Shown here piece by piece: positions 59,201 through 64,000 of a stretch of DNA of 64,000 nucleotides (within the stretch, counting starts at the first letter, position 1; the number at the start of each line of letters is the position of its first letter). The notes beneath the pieces were generated by a model, which saw only the letters and a program-made list of their open reading frames with translations, did not search any database and was not told where the DNA came from. Origin of the DNA: Morchella semilibera (Eukaryota > Ascomycota > Pezizomycetes > Pezizales > Morchellaceae); NCBI GenBank assembly GCA_009192285.1, contig CM018603.1, positions 6,817,613 through 6,881,612 of the forward strand, read 5' to 3'. The translations under genes were made by a program, and so were the position numbers.

Positions 59201-62200
59201 TTGGCCTCCAAGCACTTTTGCACTTCAAGGACCGATTGAAGGAATGGAAAGAATACTGCAAACTGTTGGCACAGGTTCCTGGACTCCAGGGGACCGACAT
59301 TTGGAATATTGTGCAAGATGTCATTGCTGGTACTGCTGATAGACAGGTTGATTCACAACCCGTTAACGGAGGTTCAGACCCCGACGACCCTCCTCCCGCA
59401 TTGACAAATGGCAACTCCTCCGTTCGACCCCCGTCTCCCGTTCAGCCATCCCACCCACATTTCCAATCTGTCAATGCAGATCCACCACTCAGAGATCAGT
59501 TACTCTACAAGGATCCCGATATCGAGGTACAAGATAAAGTCTTGTTTATTGTCAACAACCTTTCACACACAAATTTAGATAGTAAACTTAAGGACCTCAA
59601 AGACGCTTTACAGGAGGAACACCACCAATGGTTCGCTGACTACTTAGTTGTCAAGCGCGCGAAGATGGAACCTAATTATCACCCATTGTACCTGGATCTG
59701 TTGGACAAATTTGGTCACAAGGGGCTGATGGCAGAAGTCCTTCGAGAGACGTATATCAATATCATTGCCATGCTCAACGCAGAAGCCACAATGCAAAATG
59801 CCAGCGAGAGGACATATTTGAAACAACTTGCCAGCTGGTTAGGAGGATTGACAATTGCGAAGGATAAACCAATAAAGTTCAAGAATGTGTCTTTCAAGGA
59901 CCTTATTATTGAGGGGTATATCACCGAGAGACTCAGTGTCGTTCTCCCATTCACACGCAAAGTCCTTGAACAATCGACAAAATCCACAGTGTTCAAACCT
60001 CCGAACCCTTGGTTGATGGCTATTATTCGACTTCTGGCAGAGCTTTACCAACATGTTGAGCTTAAGCTTAACTCAAGGTTCGAGATTGAAGTTCTCTGCA
60101 AAAACTTAGGGTTAGACATCAAGACAATTGAGCCTGCGACCGATATCAGAGAGACCAGAGATAGGCCTACTGTGAAAGAGGAAGCGTTGCCACCAATAGA
60201 GGAACTCTCTTTGCAGCCGCCTCAGGGCTTTGCACCGATCACCGATCCAGTTTCCTCGGGCTACGCAGAGGATGTAATAATAAATTCTCTAATCCAACAT
60301 CCTGCTTTGAAACGTATACTGCAGACTGCAATTGATCGAGCAATCCGGGAAATTATTGGACCAGTTGTTGAGAGATCTGTCACGATTGCCAGTATCTCAA
60401 CTTCTGAACTTATCCAGAAGGATTATGCCACTGAAGGCGATGAAAATAAAATGAGGGGTGCCGCGCATAATTTGGTTCGACATCTCGCCGGTAGTCTTGC
60501 ACATGTAACTTGTAAAGACCCACTGCGCATGAGTATGACGAATAATATCCGTTCCTTGCTCGCTCAAAATGGATACAACGAGGCATCGGTTTCGGATCAA
60601 ACAGTCACCATGTGCGTTAACGACAATATCGATCTTGCTTGCAACATTATTGAAAAAACAGCACAAGATCGGGCGATCCCTGAAATTGATGATAGCTTAG
60701 CTCAAGCCTATCAAACGCGTAAACAACACCGGGAAAGAAGGCTTCAACATCCGTTCATGGCGGCAAACATCCCTCGAATTGCCTTTCACCTCCCGGACCA
60801 GTTCAGGTTAAAGCCTGGGGGAATTACACCACAGCAAATGAGTGTTTACGAAGATTTTGGCCGGGGTTCAAGGATAACAAGTCATGAAGCTGCAGCAAGG
60901 AATTCCTTCACTGACCCTTTCCCGCCGGAGTATATGTCAGGCGGGGCACAATCAACTGGTATTGACATACAACGGGCTCAGGAACCGCCTGCCAGTCTTC
61001 ATCAGCAACTTCAAATCGACCCGAAAGAACTAAATAGTAAAATTGGGGTGAGTAGTACTTAAGTCTTTGATTATATTTAGTAGATACTAATAATTTAGTC
61101 CCTTTTGAGCGAGATGCGAAGAGCTGCCCGAAGTAGTGATGAAGAGCACCTCGAAGACATCAGCACAGAACATCTTATCTTTCATTTCTGCAATACAATT
61201 CTACAGAGTATTTCTGTGAACCACCCACTCCTCACGCGCCCCGTAAAAGATGGTTTATGTTCAGCTGTGGCTTCACAAATTTGCCAAATCCTGTTCACCG
61301 ATGGGCAGGATCAAACTCAGTTAGAAGTAGAGGCATTGGTTTATCTCCTGCGGAAGGTCTGCGAGCTATCGGCAAGTACCAGGCAGGACGTTGTGCTGTG
61401 GCTTGCTCAGCCACGAGAAGACGAGGTATGAATTATAACCAATTTTAAGATGATATCCACTAATAATGTAAAGCGACTCTTTAATGCCCCTGTTACCGTC
61501 ATGCTCTTGAAGACGGAATTGATTTCTGTTGCTCACTTAGATACCACCATTGCTAAGTCCCTCAATACGAGAAGACCGCGTACGTTAGAGTTCTTATCAA
61601 GGGTGATGAAAGAAACCGTTCTGGGCCCGAACCCGCTGGCCCTGAGATCCGATTTCGCGGCATCTCTGGATGCTTTGGGCCATTGGTTGAAACAGGAGCC
61701 AACAAATAAGGTTGCCCTGGATCTGGTTAGAGATATTCAAGGACCTGAAGAGAAAGACGAGCAAGATCAACTCGATCTCGAGGACCGCGAAAAGAGAGAT
61801 CAGATGGAATACATCTTCACCGAATGGATGCAGCTCTGTCAACATCTTTCTACAACGGAAAAGAATTACTCAGCGTTCATTATGCAGTTGCATCAGGGCA
61901 AGGTCCTTGCAGACATGGAATCTTCTTGCGAGTTTTTCCGGACCTGTATTGAATTCTGTATCGGCGAGTACGAGCAGACTACCGTCAATGGTGGAAGTAT
62001 TCAGACAAACTGTTATATTCCAATTGACGCATTAGCGAAGCTTGTCATACTGCTAGTCAAATATCAAGTGGAAGACGATTCCAAAGGTCAATTCTTAGAC
62101 AAGGCGGATTATCTCAACAGCATCCTAGCCCTGGTTGTTTTCGTGTTCAATTTCCACCACGAGACACGCGGGGAGCATTTCTCTCAGAAGGTCTTTTTCA

Positions 62201-63354
62201 GATTCTTTTCAAGCATGCTGTACGAATACCACTGCATCGAAAACCAGTTGGGAGCATATCAAGAAAGGATATTAATGGTTTTCTCTGAGTGTTTTTTAAC
62301 CATCCAACCGGCCTTCTTCCCAATGTTCAGCTTCCATTGGATGACCTTGGTTTGCCATCGATATTTTATGCCAAAACTCCTGACGCTTGAGGGTGATAAG
62401 GGCTGCTCTACATTTGCGAAGATATTAGAGACTATGTTGATATACATCGGCACTCTATTAAAGGAACTGCCCATCCCCCCAGTCGTCAAGCTTCTCTACA
62501 GGGGTGTGCTCAGGATACTTTTGGTCTTACACCACGACTTCCCGGAATTCCTTGCTGAGTGGCACTTCTCGATTTGTGAGGTCATTCCAGTGCACTGTAC
62601 TCAACTACGCAATCTCATCTTGAGTGCGTACCCTTCCACTCTTTCGGACCTCCCGGATCCATTTACTGCAGGTTTGAAAGTGGATCGCCTTCCTGAAATT
62701 CGTATCGCACCCAAGATCTGCGGAGACGTCCTAAAGCCTCTCATCAGAAGCGGAGTCAAAGAGTTGGTGGATTCTTGTTTAGCTTCCGCCGAAGAGCCTA
62801 GCAATGCTGCAATTCGTGAGATCTTGGAAAGGCTAGAGACTGAACCAAGGAAAGAAGCAGGATTAGGCTTTACTACTGTCACTATCAATTCGAGTATCCT
62901 CAATAGCCTTGTTCTGTATGTTGGTATGGAGGCAATTAAGGATATGAATACGAAGGGGGTATCTTTCCAGACGACAAGTCCCCATGCGGCTTTATTCGCA
63001 AAACTAGCTGCGGATCTGAGTCCCCAGGCACGTTATTTCTTCCTAAGCGCTATTGCGAACCATCTTCGCTATCCAAACAGCCATACCCATTACTTCAGTT
63101 ATCTACTATTGTTTTTATTTGGGCCTGTTCAAAACAAGTCTACTGAATCGGACGTCCGCCAGCAAATTACGCGTGTCTTATTGGAACGGTTGATTGTTCA
63201 TCGACCACATCCATGGGGTCTGATCATTACTTTGCTTGAGTTGCTCAAGAATCCAACTTACGACTTCTGGAACCTGCCGTTCATTAAATCAGCACCAGAG
63301 GTGCCTAATCCCTTTCTTGACCTGATTCCACGATTCACTTGTGCTGATCCCTGA
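56277..63354 (+). CDS. NOT1: Not1, scaffold of the CCR4-NOT deadenylase complex
   Basis: Not1 assembles the CCR4-NOT complex that shortens mRNA poly(A) tails and represses translation. Six exons: 56277-56795, 56895-57234, 57290-58676, 58731-61047, 61099-61425, 61474-63354. They sum to 2,257 codons with every phase correct. Residues 1-150 are Ser/Gln/Pro-rich. The N-terminal HEAT region spans to about residue 750. YKFGLQALLHFKDRLKEWKE (about residue 890) is the TTP-binding region; DPDIEVQDKVLFIVNNLSHT to about 1240 is the CAF1-binding MIF4G domain; LKRILQTAIDRAIREIIGPV to about 1420 is DUF3819; the C-terminal NOT module has FPEFLAEWHFSICEVIPVHC and ends in LELLKNPTYDFWNLPFIKSA. Intron 5 is taken as 48 bp (acceptor before CGACTC) rather than an implausible 24 bp. 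No defects were seen. Confidence 0.96.
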
Positions 63355-64000
63355 GACAGATTGAGAGGCTATTTGGTGCTTTGTTCCAACATATCAATAA
63401 CTCTTCATCACCCCCTCGTCAGTAAATCATGCATCAATTCATTTACATTTCGAAGCTCCTGTCTATTATTTTTATTTTACCTCTTGATAATTGGTCTCAA
63501 CCTGGCGTAAATACAAAAAAAAGTATGTTTGTGTAATTACATGGGGCTTTCCGGCAAGGTAGGCAGGTTTGAGTGGGGTCTGTGAAAGGGGGGATGGGGG
63601 GCTCATTTATCTTTTTAATGTATCTTATGGTTTGTTTTTACTGCTTTTTTTGTCATGGAGTTATGTTATTTGTGTTCTGGGTTCCCTTCACCAGTAACTT
63701 TCCCATTCTACACTGTGATAGTTATGTCACTGCGTCATTTTCACATTCCAGATGTTACGCCACAAGCGATTTCATGCGGAGGGGATTCGGAAGTGTTTTA
63801 TTTTTTACTTTTACATTTTCTTCTTCAGGTTTGCTATGTCGAGCATTTTATCTTATTTCTCGAAGGGTTTAAAATAGGGACAATAGGGGTCATGAAGGGA
63901 ATTGGTGACATCAAAATGGGGGTTCGGGGACAGCGTGTATTATATTAGCATACTGATAATTGCGGTTCGAGAATGATAAGGACTTTTTGAGAGCTGAGCT
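63355..64000. other. NOT1 downstream region
   Basis: T-rich probable 3' UTR followed by unannotated sequence to the window edge. No gene is supported. Confidence 0.5.

Noticed and set aside
61426-61449. 24-bp intron in NOT1 (GTATGA to TTTTAAG)
   Set aside because: Too short to splice; a 48-bp intron ending at 61473 keeps the frame and restores the expected REDE-R-LFNAPVTV sequence.

Overview
This window looks like nuclear DNA from a filamentous ascomycete (Pezizomycotina). The genes carry short introns (about 47-120 bp) with GTATGT/GTAAGT-type donors and GCTAAC/ACTAAT-type branch sites. Recognisable products include Not1, Ndc80, Pex14, seipin, ETF-ubiquinone oxidoreductase, Cdc123, a Cdc15/Imp2-type F-BAR-SH3 protein, a Gds1-type winged-helix protein and a NACHT-ankyrin (STAND/NLR) protein. 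Gene spacing is wide and the non-coding DNA is rich in homopolymers, microsatellites, small inverted-repeat elements and TACATGTA palindromes. A Pezizomycetes-like genome is possible, but that is a weak inference.

Layout. 0-2.7 kb: no gene, two MITE-like inverted repeats. 2.7-3.9 kb (-): secreted His/Asn-rich repeat protein with kexin sites and a C-terminal domain. 8.4-9.2 kb (+): DUF4870/Tic20-like membrane protein. 11.5-12.6 kb (+): seipin. 13.7-15.0 kb (-): Pex14, divergent from Ndc80 at 16.1-18.4 kb (+). 19.0-20.3 kb (+): FAD amine oxidase. 22.6-22.9 kb: hAT-like MITE beside a decayed NACHT/repeat pseudogene (22.9-25.7 kb). 27.0-28.0 kb (+): F-box/ankyrin protein. 28.8-30.7 kb (-): ETF-QO. 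34.1-35.4 kb (-): Gds1-like protein. 37.4-38.7 kb (-): Oms1-like methyltransferase. 40.6-41.8 kb (+): Cdc123, convergent with a TRAPPC12-like TPR protein (42.1-43.4 kb, -), which shares a 223-bp promoter with an SR/HEL117-like protein (43.6-44.7 kb, +). 46.0-50.1 kb (-): NACHT-ankyrin protein. 51.6-55.3 kb (-): F-BAR-SH3 protein, divergent from Not1 (56.3-63.4 kb, +).

Most genes are unrelated housekeeping functions: peroxisome import, kinetochore, lipid droplets, mitochondrial electron transfer, translation initiation, septation and mRNA deadenylation. The accessory layer is one apparently functional NLR, one dead NLR, an F-box/ankyrin protein, the secreted repeat protein and several MITEs.

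The strongest cross-cutting observation is that eight genes are each interrupted by what looks like one missing or extra base, mostly in a homopolymer run. In every case a one-base change makes the spliced coding length an exact multiple of three and joins conserved segments. Uncorrected sequencing/assembly indels explain this better than eight independent pseudogenes. Introns were inferred by eye from splice motifs and protein continuity.
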